Source: Chrysomallon squamiferum
Lineage: Eukaryota; Mollusca; Gastropoda; Neomphalida; Peltospiridae
Assembly: GCA_012295275.1 (NCBI GenBank)
Contig: CM022668.1
Span: 1,139,637 to 1,203,636 of the forward strand
Direction: 5' to 3'
Length of the DNA stretch: 64,000 bases
The notes under the pieces were generated by a model that saw nothing but the letters and a program-made list of their open reading frames with translations, was not told the DNA's origin and searched no databases. Shown piece after piece: positions 14,301 to 30,400 of the stretch. Numbering within the stretch: the stretch's first letter is position 1; every line of letters begins with the position of its first letter. The translations under genes were made by a program, and so were the position numbers.

Positions 14301-16429
14301 ATCAGTAAAAGAGTCAGCTTTCTTGCAGTATCATAAACTTGTTAATCAACTGACTGATTTTATTCAGTAAACAAAGTAAAAAGCTATGTTGACTATTTAC
14401 AATTTAACAGATGTTGTTTCATGACAACAGTTGATCATACCTGCATACTCTGACTGACAGGACAGTAGTAACCAGCCGAACATGGCTCTGACACAGTTGA
14501 ATTGGCAGGACAAATGCGTCCAGCAGGACATGGCTGACATTCACTGACGTCACTGGCCCCTTCCTTGTCAATAAACTTCAGGTTGGGACAGGTTTTGGGT
14601 GTGGTTGTTCCTACAGAGAACAGTCAACAGTTTTATTTCCTTTACACATATGAACAAAATATTTTATGGACAAAACATTAAAATAATCTTTAACAAAGAA
14701 TGACTAAAATTTTTTTTATAATATACTGTTAATTTATTAAAAGCTGACTTTACCTTCAGGGCAGTAGTATCCATATGGACAAGGTCCACCATCTGGTCTA
14801 AGGGATGCATCTGGGTTGGGTACAGATATGCCTGTCTTACACAGGTAACCTGCTGAACAGTCCCCTGCTGCTATACCACCTGTACAGTATTTACCTGTTA
14901 GCAAAACAAAGAGTATTTTACCTGAGTAAACAAAGACATTAGAAGTGATTAGAAATATTTATCAGTTATTCACTATTAAAAATGTTTACCAGCTGGGCAC
15001 TGTTAGAAATATTTACCAGTTGGACACTGAGCACACTGAGATGCTTTTCCCAATCCGGTTGTAGTATCTTCTGTGTATGTTCCATTAGGACAGAGGATAG
15101 CAGCTGTTGTGTTAGCTGGACAGTAGGAAAATGGTGGACAGGGCTGAGGAACACTGGTGTTTCCTGAACAAAGATTTCCTTCAGGACATGGCAGACAACC
15201 GCTTTCTCCTGGATTAGGCTGGTAGGAGCCTGGAAATAAAGATATTAAGAAATTTCTATTAAAATGTAATTTTATAATTATTAAAAAAAAACAACTAGTT
15301 AAACATTAAAAATATTACTTTCATTATGCATATAGAACCAGAAATAAAATAGGGATGTTGAAAAAATGTGTGAACCAATAATGTTCATTCAGTGGGAATA
15401 TGAATTAGATATCAAAAATTAAATTATTATAATTATTTTTTTTTTTTTGATTGATGAATTTCAAACTTTGATACAAGAATTATATAAATGAAAAGAAATG
15501 TGAACTGTAATTCTAACATTTTTATAACCAGTCATTAATAATATTACAAAGTCAGCAGTGGTTCTATTCAAATAATAAATCATTTTTTATTGAACAAACT
15601 ATTACCTGGAGGACATCCAATAGGAATTCCAGTTTTGGGAGGACACTTGAAGCCAGGAGGACAGGCAAAGTTTGAAGGAGCACTGACACTGATGTTTGCA
15701 TAGTCAGGACAGTAGTAACGTTCTGAACAGTCTCCGCTGGCAACAAGAAGTCCTTCTGAGCCACAGAACTGACCCGGAGCACATGGCCAGCAGTCAGACA
15801 CAGATTTGCCTCCTGTCTGGTTTCTTGCAGTCCCTCGAGGACATTTTGTAGGTGAAACAGTACCTGAAGTTCACAATAATTAATGATTTTCGTTTGTTCA
15901 TTTTTTTTTTATATGTAACAATTAACAGGCCTTACTCTCATAATAATTCAGTGTAGAATGAAAATGTCAGCATCTTTCAAGCTTCTGTATTTTTTATTTT
16001 TAATTGTGACTGTGTTTTAGTAACTGTTAATGTCTTGGACACTAATATTAATCATTTATAATTTTGATTCTGCAAGTATCGAGTTAGATGGTAATCAAAG
16101 GTGAACTCCTAATTTGTTCTTACCTTCTTCACAGTAATGACCAGCAGGACACGGTCCATTGTTTGCATCATCTGGAGCAGGGTGTGATGCATTGGACACA
16201 CACAGGTATCCAGCGTGACACAGACCACTTGGACTGGCCAGGCCTGTCCCATTACAAAATTTGCCTGGGGGACAGGCTACACATTGATCTATAGTACTCA
16301 GACCCTCATGTGGGTTGTAGGAACCTGTTTGAAAATATACTCATTTTAAATATATTCTTAAAAGCCTTTTGGGGTTTAGTTTTTATTTTAGATCCTTTCT
16401 TGTATTAACTAAATTTAATTTTAAACATA

Positions 16430-16469
<40 letters not shown>

Positions 16470-19400
16470 TTAAATCTGTTAGACCAAAGCAGTGGAAACA
16501 TAAAGACTTTAAATACTGTAAATTATTAATTCTATGAGTGACTTTAAATAACAAATATAGTTACCAAGACGACAGGGTATTCCATCATTGACTGTTCCAT
16601 TTAGACAATAGTGGCCAGCTGGACATGGGAGTGTGTTGTTCATCCCTTGTATTGGACACATCTGACCAGCAGGACAGGTCAGACATTGACCTTCAGAGAG
16701 AAAAAACATTTTTCATAATCAATCATGAATTACACCAGCAGGACACATTTGTTTCTCTGATGTAGGCATACATCTGTCTGTCTGTCTGTCTATCTGTCCA
16801 TCCATCTATTTATCTATATATTTATCTATCTGTCTGTCTGTCTATCTGTTCATCCATCCATCCATCCATCCATCTATTTATGTATCTAGTTATCATATCT
16901 ATCTATATCTATCTGTCTTTCTGTCTATATTTATCTATCTAGATCTCTGTCTGTTTATAAATTAAAATATTTTTCAGATACTTAATCAAAATATCACTGC
17001 TTTCTTTATCTTCTGTCCTTAGTTAATAACTCAAGTTTATGAACCATTTGTCCATGAAGCAGAAGAACAAGTACTGGCTTGTTATAATTTCTATATTTAT
17101 TTGTTAATGAACTCTGTTTCTGATAAAATAAAAAAACAAAAAAGAAAACATTCTGAATCATGTATTCTCACCAAGACCAACTCTTGGAGCATAGGTTCCT
17201 TTCTCACACTTAGCTTCAGTAACTGCTCCTGTTAGACAGTAATGTCCAGGAGGGCAAATATATCCCATGATTCCATCTGCAGGTGTTCCAGTATTAGATC
17301 CTTTCAGGCATATATATCCAGCTTCACAGGGTAAACTAATGCCTACAATAAACATCATATTCAATAAAAATACTGAAAATTCCTCATAAACATTTAAATG
17401 GACTCTTTAATTTAATCTTTTTCCTCCTTTATAATAACTGTTTGGAGCAAACATTTCATGTCTTCTTTTTTAACTCTTGTTGCTCCATTTAAACAATTGA
17501 CAAAACAAATTTACCATTCATTGAACTGTTTGGTGTACAGTATCGGCCTGGGTTGCATGGTTCACAATCTGTGAGGTTAGTGTTGCCCTCACTGGTTGCC
17601 ATGGTACCAGCTGGACATGGAACAGGTTTGTAGCTTCCCTCTGGGCAGTAATTTCCAATTGGACAGACTGAACTAGTTGGATTAGGCTCCACAGTTCCTG
17701 AGTCACAGTAATATCTGAAAATATAGACGTTGCAGCTCAGCTCCAGTTTGGAACATTACAAAATAAAGTATTATCTGGAATGATGATAAATAATTCAAAT
17801 TTGAAAACTGAAATTTGAAAATTGTACAAATTAATATAACTTGTGTATTTCTGTCACATTGTTCATGAATAAAAATCAACAAAACAAAATAAGGATATAT
17901 TAAATTAATTTACAACAAATGTTGGTTTTTAAAAAGTACTCTAGCAATATTATTATGATTGGTTTTGGACCAGTTATTCATCTAAAGAAATTTGTCATGT
18001 AATGAAAATACAGATTCTAAGATTATTAACTTTTTAAGCTTTTCACAAAAGGTAATTTTAAATATTGTGTCTTTATACTTTTTTAATATTCTGATCATGA
18101 CATGAAATTTATAAAATATTTTATTTGCAATGAAAGCCAGTACAGAAATATTAATACCCTGCATAGCAAAGTCCTTCAGGCTGTGGCAAGCCTGTGCTCT
18201 TACAGTAGTAACCAGGAGGGCAGATCTGACATTCTGTGACGTTGATGCGATGGGTTTGGTTATTGAATGTTCCAGATGGACAAGGGTACTGGTTGGCTCG
18301 TTCAGTCAGTGGTGGACAGTAGTAGCCACTGGGACAGGCAGCATTACTCAGATTTCCAACAGCAGCAAGGTTGTTGTCACAGAAATAGCCTGAAAAATAT
18401 AATCTTATATTAGCATATACAGAAATAGCCTAACAAATATATTTATTCTTATATGAATATCATAATTAACAGTACACATATCTAATTAACAACAACAGTA
18501 TTGTAATAAATATTGTTTAAAGAATTATTTTTCCTTCTTTTTTAATTTAATTTTTTTAAATTTTAATTAATTTATTTAACATATTTTAATTTTTTTTTAA
18601 GATCACTGAAATAATGCACCTGGCAATATATCATTCCTGCATTCACTTCTTGCAATAAGCCTCAGTATCAATAAATCAGAAATGCAAAAATCTTTCATTC
18701 AACAGCCTATATTTATTGATTTATCAATATAAATTACATACTTAGATCTTCAAGTAATAATTAAAGCTAATAGAGAAATCTTTGTTTTTATATAAATCTA
18801 ATTTAATATGTGAACCTTCGGGGCAAGGCTTGCACTCAAACTGTCCTTTTTCATTCTGGTAGTACCCTGGGGCACATCGCACAGGTGTGGCAGAACCTAG
18901 TGGACAGTAATGACCTTCAGGACACAGGTAGGTCACTGGGGCTGGAGTCGTCTGCTCTGATGGACAGTAATAACCTGAAACATACAAATTCATATTTTAT
19001 ACCTAGAAGTAACAGAAAACAAAATAATCATTATTATAATTTATAATTAAAAAACAAAAGGGCAAAATTTTTACAAAAAGCATTAACTAAAAATTAATAT
19101 GTGTAAAAAAAACAACACACATATAGAGAGGTTAAAACAAACAATAAAACAATGAAATGAAAATAATAAACAACTGGAAAATTAACCTAAAAAACCCCAG
19201 CAACAACAAAAATTAAAATAGATAAAAAAGAATCAAACAAAATAGCAGCAAAATGAATATACTTGCATACTGAATGCAGAAGTTATTCTTACTTTGAATG
19301 ATATGATATATTTAGTCTTACCTCTGTCACACTGTGCTGTTACTGCACTCAGACCAGTACCATTACAGTAGTACCCCCCATCACAGGGGGTACACTCGCC

Positions 19401-22400
19401 CTGGGACCTCAGTCTCTTTGTTGGACCGTACGTTCCGTTTCGACATGGATCAGGAATGTCAGTGCCCAGCATACAGTAGTGACCGATGTAACACTCTCTC
19501 TGAGTTGCTGACGTGGAACCCAGGGGGCAGTAATAACTGAAAGAGAAATATATATACAGTTTTTAAATTGCTTTAATGTAGAAATATCAAATCATGACTG
19601 TTTAATTCCAAAACAACAACACACCAATAATAATAAATCAAACAAAAGGGCAGGAAATATCACATGAACATTTTTTTAAATTATCGTTTTATGAAATGAG
19701 CCATTTTGTTATTTACTTTTTACAAAGTTTTAATTTCCATATTAAAAAATATCTAATGTGTGTGAGAGTTATCAGGTAAATATCATTAATAGTGGAGTAC
19801 TTACCCTTCATTACAGTCTCCTGTAGGTGTGGACAGTCCTCTAGTCTGACAGTATTTCCCTGGAGTACATTTTGTCATAGCTGATGAACCCACTGGACAG
19901 AAATATCCAGCCTCGCAGATTCCTCCATTAGTTGTTGGCTGCAAAAAGAATTGGTTTTATTCAACAATTTAACAATAAATAAATCTGTTCCGTTTTTGAA
20001 TGTTTTTCATACCACTTACATCAGTAAATTAATTTGCAAATTTAAACACTGTATTCATCTTTTCATAAAGATGCAGCCATTGTCTTTGATAAACTAGCTG
20101 CAGGACGCTGACTTGGACTACTAAAGGAATCCTCTGTACTTTGGGTCAGACTCTATCCACTTGTTATATATATATTGATTGAGTTATACATTTGGTTAAT
20201 TCTTTTTATCTTGTTTGTTTTAATCCAAACAGTTTGAGATTAAGAAATATAAATAATATCAAAACCTTATTACCAAATTAAAATGAAGTTGTCTATACTG
20301 AAATGATAAAAAGTCTACAACAATATTTGTCATTGTGATAAAAAGAAATGTGATACCTGATATTGTGATGACCCATTCACACAGAACCAGCCACCAGAGC
20401 AATCTCCAGTAGGGTACGAGTTCCCATCACCCTGACAGTACATGCCTGGAGTACATGGGACACAGGACTCAGAGGTGTGTTGTCCTGTTAAATTGTTGAA
20501 TGTTCCTGGTGGACAAGGGAACTGGAAGGCTTCAGTTGTGTTGTCTCCGCAGTAGTAACCAGATGGACATACATTAACAGAAAAGTCAGTTGTATTGGCT
20601 AAGCAGAAATATCCAGCTGGACAGGCTTTACATGATTTCTGATTGGTTAGATCTTGGTAAGTTCCAGAAGGGCAGCCAATGGGGAAGTCCGTTCCTTCAG
20701 GACAGTAATGCCCAGCAGGACATATATGGCCTATGATTGGATGAACTGTTGAAACAGGACACTGACTTTCGTTTAGCATTACTGGATTATTTCTGTCTAC
20801 TCCTGAGCTGCAGTAATAACCTGCCTTGCAAATACCAGATGGAGCAGTTAAATTGGTGCCTAAAAATTAAAGAAAAAGACTGTAAATGACCTGGTTCTCA
20901 GAAAACTTATTTATTCATGATAGTGTGCAATAAAGTGCTTATGAAACTGTCATTTCAATTTCAACTGCAGTGAAAAAAATGTGAGTGCTCTATAAGAACA
21001 AAACTAATTCATACTTTCACACATTATATAGGTATTGATTATTATTCTTTTGGTGAACTGAAACGTTTAAAAGTAAATACCTTGACAATACTGTCCTGCA
21101 GTGCATGGTGTACAGTCTGCATCCTTGCCTAAACCAGTGACATTGCTGTATGTCCCAGCAGGACATGGCTGCCAGTCATGTCCAGTGCCATTGGGACAGA
21201 AGAATCCTTGAGGACAGGGATGTTTAGATGATGATGCATCTCCAGAGATGGTCAGTTCAGGGATGCAGTAATAACCTGTTGACAAAGAGAACAAGTAAAA
21301 TAAATTAACTAATGAATGCTTGTTAATATGCTTAGAGCTAGCTGTATGACACAAGAAAGGACACCTAGTACTAAAAATCTATTTTTGTCAATTAGCAGCA
21401 ATATTTTTATAAGTGTGTCTGAGTCCTATAATTTCACAGTAATCAAAAGGAAACTATCAGAGGCAATATATTTAATTTTTATTACTTTATACCTGGCTAT
21501 GCTATTCTTCAAAATTATGACTGAAGAGAGAAAGAAAAGAATACAAATACTGAAAAAATATAACTGAATACTCCAGCAAAGTACACCATCTAACCTGCTG
21601 GACAAGACAAACATTCTGATGCTCCATCAAAATCAACATAAAAGCCTGCAGGACAGTCTTGAGGTGTAGCGCTACCTAGTGGACAATGTTTGGAAGCTGG
21701 GCAGATAATCTGAATTTCAGCACTTGATCCCTCTGGACAGTAATAACCTGTAAGTAAAATAAACAACAATGTGTATAAGTTAATTACATATCACCATTAA
21801 ATAGACTAGGCTGTTGGGTAAGACTGATAATCAATATCCATGTTGTATACAATTTAAAGAGCGATAAAAACAATCTAACTATCACAAGTAAGAATGACAG
21901 TAAATTACAAAATACTGAGTTCAGAATAATACATATATACCTCTGTATTGACATAGATTTACCTTTTTTGCAAGGCCCCGACACTGTGGGTAAACCATAA
22001 CCATTGCAGTAGTAGCCAGCCAAACATGGAGTACATTCAGAGGCTTGTGCCAGTCCTGTCTGGTTGGAGAATGTTCCATTTGGACACTGACTTGGAAACT
22101 GAGTGCCAACCTCACAGAAATGACCTTCAGGACAAAGGACTTCTTTAGATGTCTTTGACCCTGAAGGGCAGTAATAGCTGGCTTCACACTGGCCTGATGG
22201 ACTAGAGAGACCTGGGCAAATACAATAATTAAAAATATATATTATTTTAAATCTATTATTATTTATCTCATCAACTGTTGTCTTTATTCACAAGCATTGT
22301 TAAATATTTTGTTGTATTTCTGATAATCTATGTGTTCACTGAGAAATCTATTATTTTTTACAGGTCACAAGATCAATTTTCTCTAGTGTCCCCTATGTTC

Positions 22401-23495
22401 TGTTATCAGTATTGTCTTAATATTTGATTTACTGACTAGTAAAGGTACAAACAAAAGATCCTTCATACTAAGTGACAGCATGTTTCTGTGAGTTATCATA
22501 ACAAAAAACATGTATTTTAACAGTAAAAACTGACAACTGAATATATAAATGTTTTCATTAATTAACTGTGAACAATAAGAATAACCTGTAGACTGGCAGT
22601 ATGAACCTCCAGTACAGTTGAGACACTGATCCTGTCGTACGATTCCAGGTGTGGGATTGTACGTCCCCTGAGGGCAGGGCAGAGGTGATGATGTCTGCTG
22701 AGGGCAGTAACTGCCTGCTGGACAAATTCCTGCTATTAAACCTTGATTTGGTGTGGTTGATGTTGCCCCTTCTTTACAGAAATAACCTTCGGAGCAAGGC
22801 CTGATGGGATAGGAAAGACCTTTAACATCACATGCCATTCCTCCAGCACAGGAAGAACACTGACTTTCCATGGACAGACCTGAAACAATAATAATGATAA
22901 TGATGATAGTGCTGATGATGGTGTTGATGATTATCATCATCTTTGTCATTGTTATCATCATCATTATAATTTCAGTTTTCTAAACAGCCATACATTTAAA
23001 AAGATCATCAATAATTATTTGTACTGAAATGAGAAATTTGATATTTGGATACTGATTCAGAGAGTGGACAACAGAATGCTGAATACTCAGATTATTACAG
23101 AAGTCTTTGAAAACATACTTTGAGAATCAAATAGTAAAATAACAAAAGTGAGATGATTCTATTCCATGCTATCTGTGAGAATAAGGAAAGTTAACATACC
23201 AGTACGGTTGTTGTATGTACCAAGAGGACAGGGGTACTGTTCAGCAAACTCTGTACCATTAGGACAGTAGTACCCTTCAATACAGATGTAGCTGCTGTAG
23301 GACACGACTGGACCAAATGTGGCATTGCAGTAATAACCAGCAGGACAAACCTTGCAGTCTGTCTGCCCGGGCATGTTCTGTAGTAGATAAAATTATTTCA
23401 GTTGTTAGAGTGGTATTACAATATCAGTATGTTTACTTGTACTCTCCTGTCTCTATCTCTCATTCACACACACAGACACACACTGAGATATACAC

Positions 23496-23552
<57 letters not shown>

Positions 23553-24451
23553 TTATATGTATATGAGTGTGTATATCAGTAACATGTTAATAAAAATCAT
23601 TCTGTAAATCTTTATCCAGTTTTTATAAATATTTCATGGTAAGTTTTCTTTTTAATGTATATAAAACTAAAAAAAACTATAAACTAGTTTTGCTGATATT
23701 AAAATTCTGCTGATGGACTATAAAACACACTAACCTGGTAGCTTCCTGAGCTGCATGCTTCTGGTGCCTCCTTACCTCCAACACAGAAGTACCCCTCAGG
23801 ACAGGTATGGTTTGCAGGGGTGGCACTTACTGATCCTTGTGGGCAGTAGTAACCAGGACTACAGTCACCAGATGGCAGTGGAAGTCCTTCTGAGCCACAA
23901 TATTTTCCTGAATTACAGTACATGAAAACTCAATAAACTGGATATAATTTACCTGTGTACAGTTCACATGTTAAGTACAAACTGCATTCATTACATTACT
24001 TCGTGTTATTCCAATAAAAAGGTGAAATAAAAATTTACAACAATAAAATCAATGTTTAGAGTGTTTTCTGACTGACAAAATAATAATACTATTTACAACA
24101 GCATACATTTGTATAAAATTATAATTTTTTTTTTCTTACAAACATAATACATCATAATATACATAAAATATACTTTATATGTTACATTTCAAATTAAAAC
24201 CAAACTCAACCTGGTGTACAAATCTTGCAGGCTGATTGGTCACTGCTTTTTTCTGAGTCCAAGTAGTAGCCAGCTGGACATGGTGTGCGGTAAGTACTTC
24301 CCTCAGGACAATAGTAACCCTGGGGACACTTGTCTCCTGTGATTCCATCCTCTGGGTCAGGGATAGTTGCACCCAGTATACAGTAGTAGCCTAGAATGTG
24401 TTTTATTTGACAAAGTTATAACACAATATAATATGCAATATCTGTATGTAT

Positions 24452-24499
<48 letters not shown>

Positions 24500-27400
24500 T
24501 TTAGCAATCATGCACATACGAGCATGAATTGATTACTTTATTTTATTAAAATTCACTTCTTTACATAATGTACACAGAGATCTTCAAATCAATATAAATC
24601 TTTGTTCCTTCATTTATTCTCTTCCTTTGTTTACAATGCTTGATATTTATATGTAAATATGTTTATATAAAACAGATTGGGTACAATACCGCTTGAACAA
24701 TTTCCTACAGGAGCAGAAAGTCTTTCTCTTTTGCAGTATTTTCCACCATCGCAGTATGTGAAATTGGCACTTCCTGCAGGGCAGTACTGACCGCGCTCAC
24801 ACTTGCCTCCCAATGATGTGTCAGACGGCATTGGGGTGTAGGAGCTGCCGATGCAGTACCAGCCAGCACTGGAAGAAAAAACTTTAGTTATTTAATTTTA
24901 TTTTGTTAAATTATTCAATGATAGAAAAAAATTGAAAATGTAAAATTAGCTCTATTTTCATTTATAGTTAAAACAGCAAATTAAAATTTAAAAAAAAGTA
25001 TGAAACACAAAAAAACTGACAGTTTAAATAAAAGAGTTGTCTCCCTTCTATGACATTTCACTAATCCTTTACCTGCATGTTCCAGTGACTGCTGACAACC
25101 CTGGAGCATTGCAGTACATTCCAGGAGTACAGGGCAAACACGCCGTCTCATTGGTGGCTTTCTGTGAGGGGTTAAATGTTCCTATGTTACATCTGAACTG
25201 ATCCAAGCGGCTAGTTCCTGCTGGACAGTATGAACCTGCTGGACATGGTTTGTCTGAATAGTCAGTGGAATTACTTGGACAATAGTAACCTGAAATAATA
25301 ACAACTCATTTATAACAGAATTATGTAAAGAAGTAATATGGAATAATTAAATTTCATTTCAAATACAGAAAGCAAATTATATGATAAATTATAGTTAACT
25401 TTATGAATAAATAATTAAGATCAACACAGTTTTCTGATGATATAATACATGACATAAGCCTCCACATATCCTGCTCTAATAGTTAGTAGCTGGAAGACAT
25501 TCACCTTTCTATAGACAGAAACCAGTTAGTTTTATTTTAGCTAGTCTAGAGACAGCAATTAAGAGTCAGTAAGTACAGAGGATTGATCCAGTTACCTGCC
25601 ACACATTGTTTACATGTGCCCTGTCCTTCTTGGTCCTGGTACTGACCATCAGAACACGTGATTGGGTCAGAACTGCCTGCTGGACACATGGAACCTCGTG
25701 GACAAATATCACCTTTACCTGAAATAATATTTTGTCCAATCGAATAAGAAATATAAGTATTCATATTATCTTGTTAAATTTGTAGAGATATAAGTAGAAA
25801 CAGAGATAAACAGACAGCCTGCAAACATACAGAATGAAGGAAAATAAAACTTAATTATTAAATCAGTGCTAAAACTGAAAAAGCTTAAATGCTATTTTTG
25901 CAAGAATAAACTAGGTAGATCAAAATGAAGAAAAGAAATAAAATCTTAAAACTGCAGGAAATAAAAAAAGCAATCTGCCTACCTGTGTGACCTTCTAGAA
26001 GTGTACAGTTTGCTGAATAGGAACTGTTAACAGCTGAACTGTCTGGATTTGGCCGGTCAATGCCAGAGTGACAGTAATACCCTGCCCAGCAAAGCCCTGT
26101 CACATTAGTGGCACCCTCAACAGAGCAGTAATATCCACCATCACACTGTGTACAGTCCTCAACCTTCACAAGCAAAACATTATATCAGCAGGTTTCATTT
26201 AACATGTTAATATTTAAATAAATAAATGAATATAAATGAATATGTTTGATAACAATACATGTTTCTAGATACATCATATTCACATCATTACAAAAAGAGA
26301 TTTGTGACTGTCAGAAAATATATCAGTTATTTGTTGAGTAACAAATAATGTTGTAGTAAGAAAACAGACAATCACACTTCAGTGTTTAACTACAGCTTTT
26401 ACCTCTAAGTGAAGGAAATTTTATTCTCTGAATTAAACTATTAAAATAAATTATTTGTGTAAAAACAAAGCACAACTTTTTAATTTGTTTTTGTCATTTT
26501 ATACTGATGTAATGTCACTTGAAAACAAAAGATTTAAAAAATCAGTTTTACCATCTTCATATTTGTCTTTGGATTGTATGTTCCTTTTGGACACAGTTTC
26601 CAGTCCATTCCTGTTCCTTCAGGACAGTAGTATCCTGCTGGACAGTTGAAGTAGCCAGATTTAGGACTACCAGCAGTTACATTCTCAGGAACACAGTAAA
26701 ATCTGGAAACAATTAACAACAAATATGAATTATAAATAGGAAAGGAAATCTTTAATGCATTAAAACTGAAGATATTTAAATGTATTGATTCCTTTAGTCC
26801 TCATTCCATTTAAATTAAAAAAAAGAAATTTACTTGTACATTTTTTTGAGATATAACATCAATTTTAACTTACACATTGGACTAATGATAAGGGGACATT
26901 CTTTTTGTTCATATTTGTTTGCTGTTTTCAGATGTTAACAAACTCACCCTGCAGGACAGATATCACACTGCCACATTCCAGTTCTGTTGGTGAAGTAGCC
27001 AGAAGCACATAACCTTGGTTGGTCAGATCCTTCTGGACACTGCAAACCAACTGGACAAATGATTGCCATGGCGGTTGTTGAACCTTAAAAAAATCCAGTA
27101 TTTTCATTAGACAGATGATCACTTACCAATGATTTTGAAGTTATGAGTACATTAGTGATAATTCTTTTCTGAATCTCATAATCAAAATTAAGAGTAATGA
27201 ACAAATCAATATTTTAAAATGCTTAGAAATTCTTTTAATTTACCTGTGGGGCAGTAATAACCCTGAGTACAAAGCCCCTCCTCTGAAGTCAACCCACTAG
27301 CTTGACAGTAATAACCAGCAGTACATTCCGTACAGTTATCTACAGATGGCAGACGTGTGGTGTTAGAAAATGTTCCTGCTGGACACTTGTTTGGTGTGTG

Positions 27401-30400
27401 CGTTCCTGTAAAATAATCTCAATCATCATTCAGATAGAAAATGTTATTAGCCATGATGTTCATGTGCATCATTGATGTTAGCAACATGTACTTCAAAGTG
27501 ACTGGTTTAATTAGTGTATGCAAATCATTGCCAGTGGTAAAATTTGGTAACAAAATATAAGGTTCATTTAATAATACATATGTCACTTTTAAATCTTGCC
27601 AATAAATTATAAAAGAATCACAGAATTTTGGAACTATAACTAAGTTTATTTTTGTAAGTTATGTTTAAGAAACAAAACAAAACAAAAATGTTAAAATTTT
27701 CATAGAGATGTTGCAAATTACCTTCAGGACAGTATCTTCCAGCAGGACAAATTTCTGGGGCTGGGTTGCTTGAACCTTCAATACAGAAGAATCCGGCCGA
27801 ACATTTTCCTGATGGTTCTATCATGGCTTGGTCTTCACAGTACCATCCTGTGTGATAAAGTTAGATTACAAAGTCCATGCTACACTCACCTGACAATCAT
27901 TTTTTTTAACAGCCTAAATAAAAACTTGTCACATTTTGTAACAGCAATTCCTACATGTCAAGTTCTTGTTATTAACTCTTTTGAAGATGAGTTTTGAATT
28001 CTTTAATTTAGTATTAAATTTCTGATTTAACTAATGATTAATATCTATAACTTTTTATATGTACCTTCTCGCATAAGAAATTGTATAATTTTTGACAAAT
28101 GCCTTAATTCATCTGAATGGTATATAAGAAATAAATAGATTAAAATTTTCATAATTACCTTTTGTACAAGGGGTGCAGTCTGTATAGTTCATCAGTTTTG
28201 TCTTATTAGAGTATGTCCCTGCTGGACATTTGATTGGTTCTGTGGTTTGCTCTGGACAGAAGTGACCAACTGGACATATGTCAGCAGCTAGACCTTGGCT
28301 TGGTGCAGCTGTTGTTGCACCAGATCGACAGAAGTAGCCAGCAGCGCAGGGCAGATACGGGATCTCAGTTCCAGCCGCACAGTAATATCCTCCTGTGAAA
28401 GTAGCAGAATTATTTCAAACATGAAATTATGAAAATAAACTCATTTCATCTTCTGACTGTCAACAGATCATAACTAAATTTTATGATCTTATATTGAGTT
28501 TTAAATACATATACAAAAATATGTATAAAAAGATAAAAGATTATATTGCTGCAAATAAAGAAATTCTGTGATCAAAATCACAGTAATTACTGACACAGGC
28601 AATCTCTAAAACTGAAGTAAAATTCTTCTCATCTCTAAATTAAAACCATGTAAAAAGTCTTGTGCATGAATGATAAAAAGCTAAAAGTGGTCTACAGTGT
28701 GGGCAGACTCACCGAGGCATGGCTGGCAGTCAGAGTCTGACTCCAGTCCTGTCATGTTGTTGTACGTTCCACTTGGACACGGATACTGTGTGTCAATTTT
28801 ACTTCCATTTGGACAGAAGTGACCTGTAAAGATATTTCTATTTGTTATATGTCTGCATACAGTGATACCAAATCAATTATTTTAAATGATGATGTTAAAA
28901 AACATAATTTAAAAGTAATTCTTTTTAACATTAACATATCAATGATTTGTTTGATTATATATAGAATAAAAAATTATCATAGTCACTGCATCAGCTACAG
29001 ACTTTAACATGTTCCTTCCCACATATAAAACACAGCCCAAATGCTAAATGTTTCAAGATATTTTATTAAATGTGAAAAAAGAATTTAACTTGTATTTAAA
29101 ATATAACTGCACTGTAATGATTAAAATTACTGAATGTTTACTTACCTTCTGGACATGAATATACTGTGTAGTTAGTGATAGGTCCATTAGAATTATCACA
29201 GTAAAATCCTGCTGGACATTCCTTACATTCCCACTGGCCAATCAGGTCTTGGTAGGAACCTGATGGACAAAGCTGGCTGTCACTAGATCCAGTTGGACAG
29301 TAATATCCTGCTGGACATTCATAGTTACTTGGATCATCAACTGTTTGACCCTCTGGACAGTAGTAACCTAACCAAATAATTTTAGTAGAAGTTTGAGAAA
29401 ATGCAGAAAAGTAATAAAGTTTTTAATTTGACTAATAAACAAAACATCTGTATATTCATGGTTTATACTCTGACAAATCTCTTTATTAATAAATTTAACT
29501 AAAATTTATTATTCTATTTCTTTATTATAATTTGTTTGTATCTGCATACCACAGGACATAACAGAACAAAATACATAGACACAAGACACATTTATACATA
29601 CAGATGTCAAACAAAATTTATTAAAAGCAGTTATTTAAACAATGAAAATGTACCCTTCTGACAATCTCCACTAGGACCAGACAGTCCACTTTGATTGCAG
29701 TATTTTCCAGCTGTACATTTGATACACCAGGTTGAATTCTGTGCCCCCAGGCTGGGCTGGTAATAGCCTGGTTCACATGGTACTGGTGACCCTGTGCCAG
29801 CCACACAGTAATGTCCTTTTGGACATCGGTCTCCTGAAACATTATAAACGATACAGCTATTTCAAAACAGAATGAGACAAGTATTGTTGCTGAGATTAAT
29901 GAAAGTGCACTACACTGCATGAAGTGACACAAATGGGAATCATTAATGCTGAATATTATTAGCATATGATGCAAAGAAAAAACCCATTTCTAAACCATTT
30001 ATAAGTTGTTTTCTCTCTCTCTGAAAGTTAAATAAGCAGGTAATTACAAACCTCCTATCCCTGTTGGCCTGTCAGTGGTTGAGTTGGCATCACAGTAGTA
30101 TCCAGCCATGCAGTCTGCCGCTGGTGCAGACATGCCATCAGCATCACAGAACTTCCCAGCATCACAGCCCCTGGGCTCTGAGCTTCCTGCAGGGCAGTAT
30201 GTACCTGTATACAGAGACAATTAATAAAAAAAAACACTGGTGACTTAATATCATGGTAACATATGTATTTAATCACTATTTAATATCCACTGAATAAAAT
30301 TTCTTACTAAATGTTTCCTTAATGTTAATTATCTTGAGTAATTAAGTAGTAGAAACCTATTTTTTAAAACAGTTCTGAAGGTTATTTTGTGTTAAACAAG

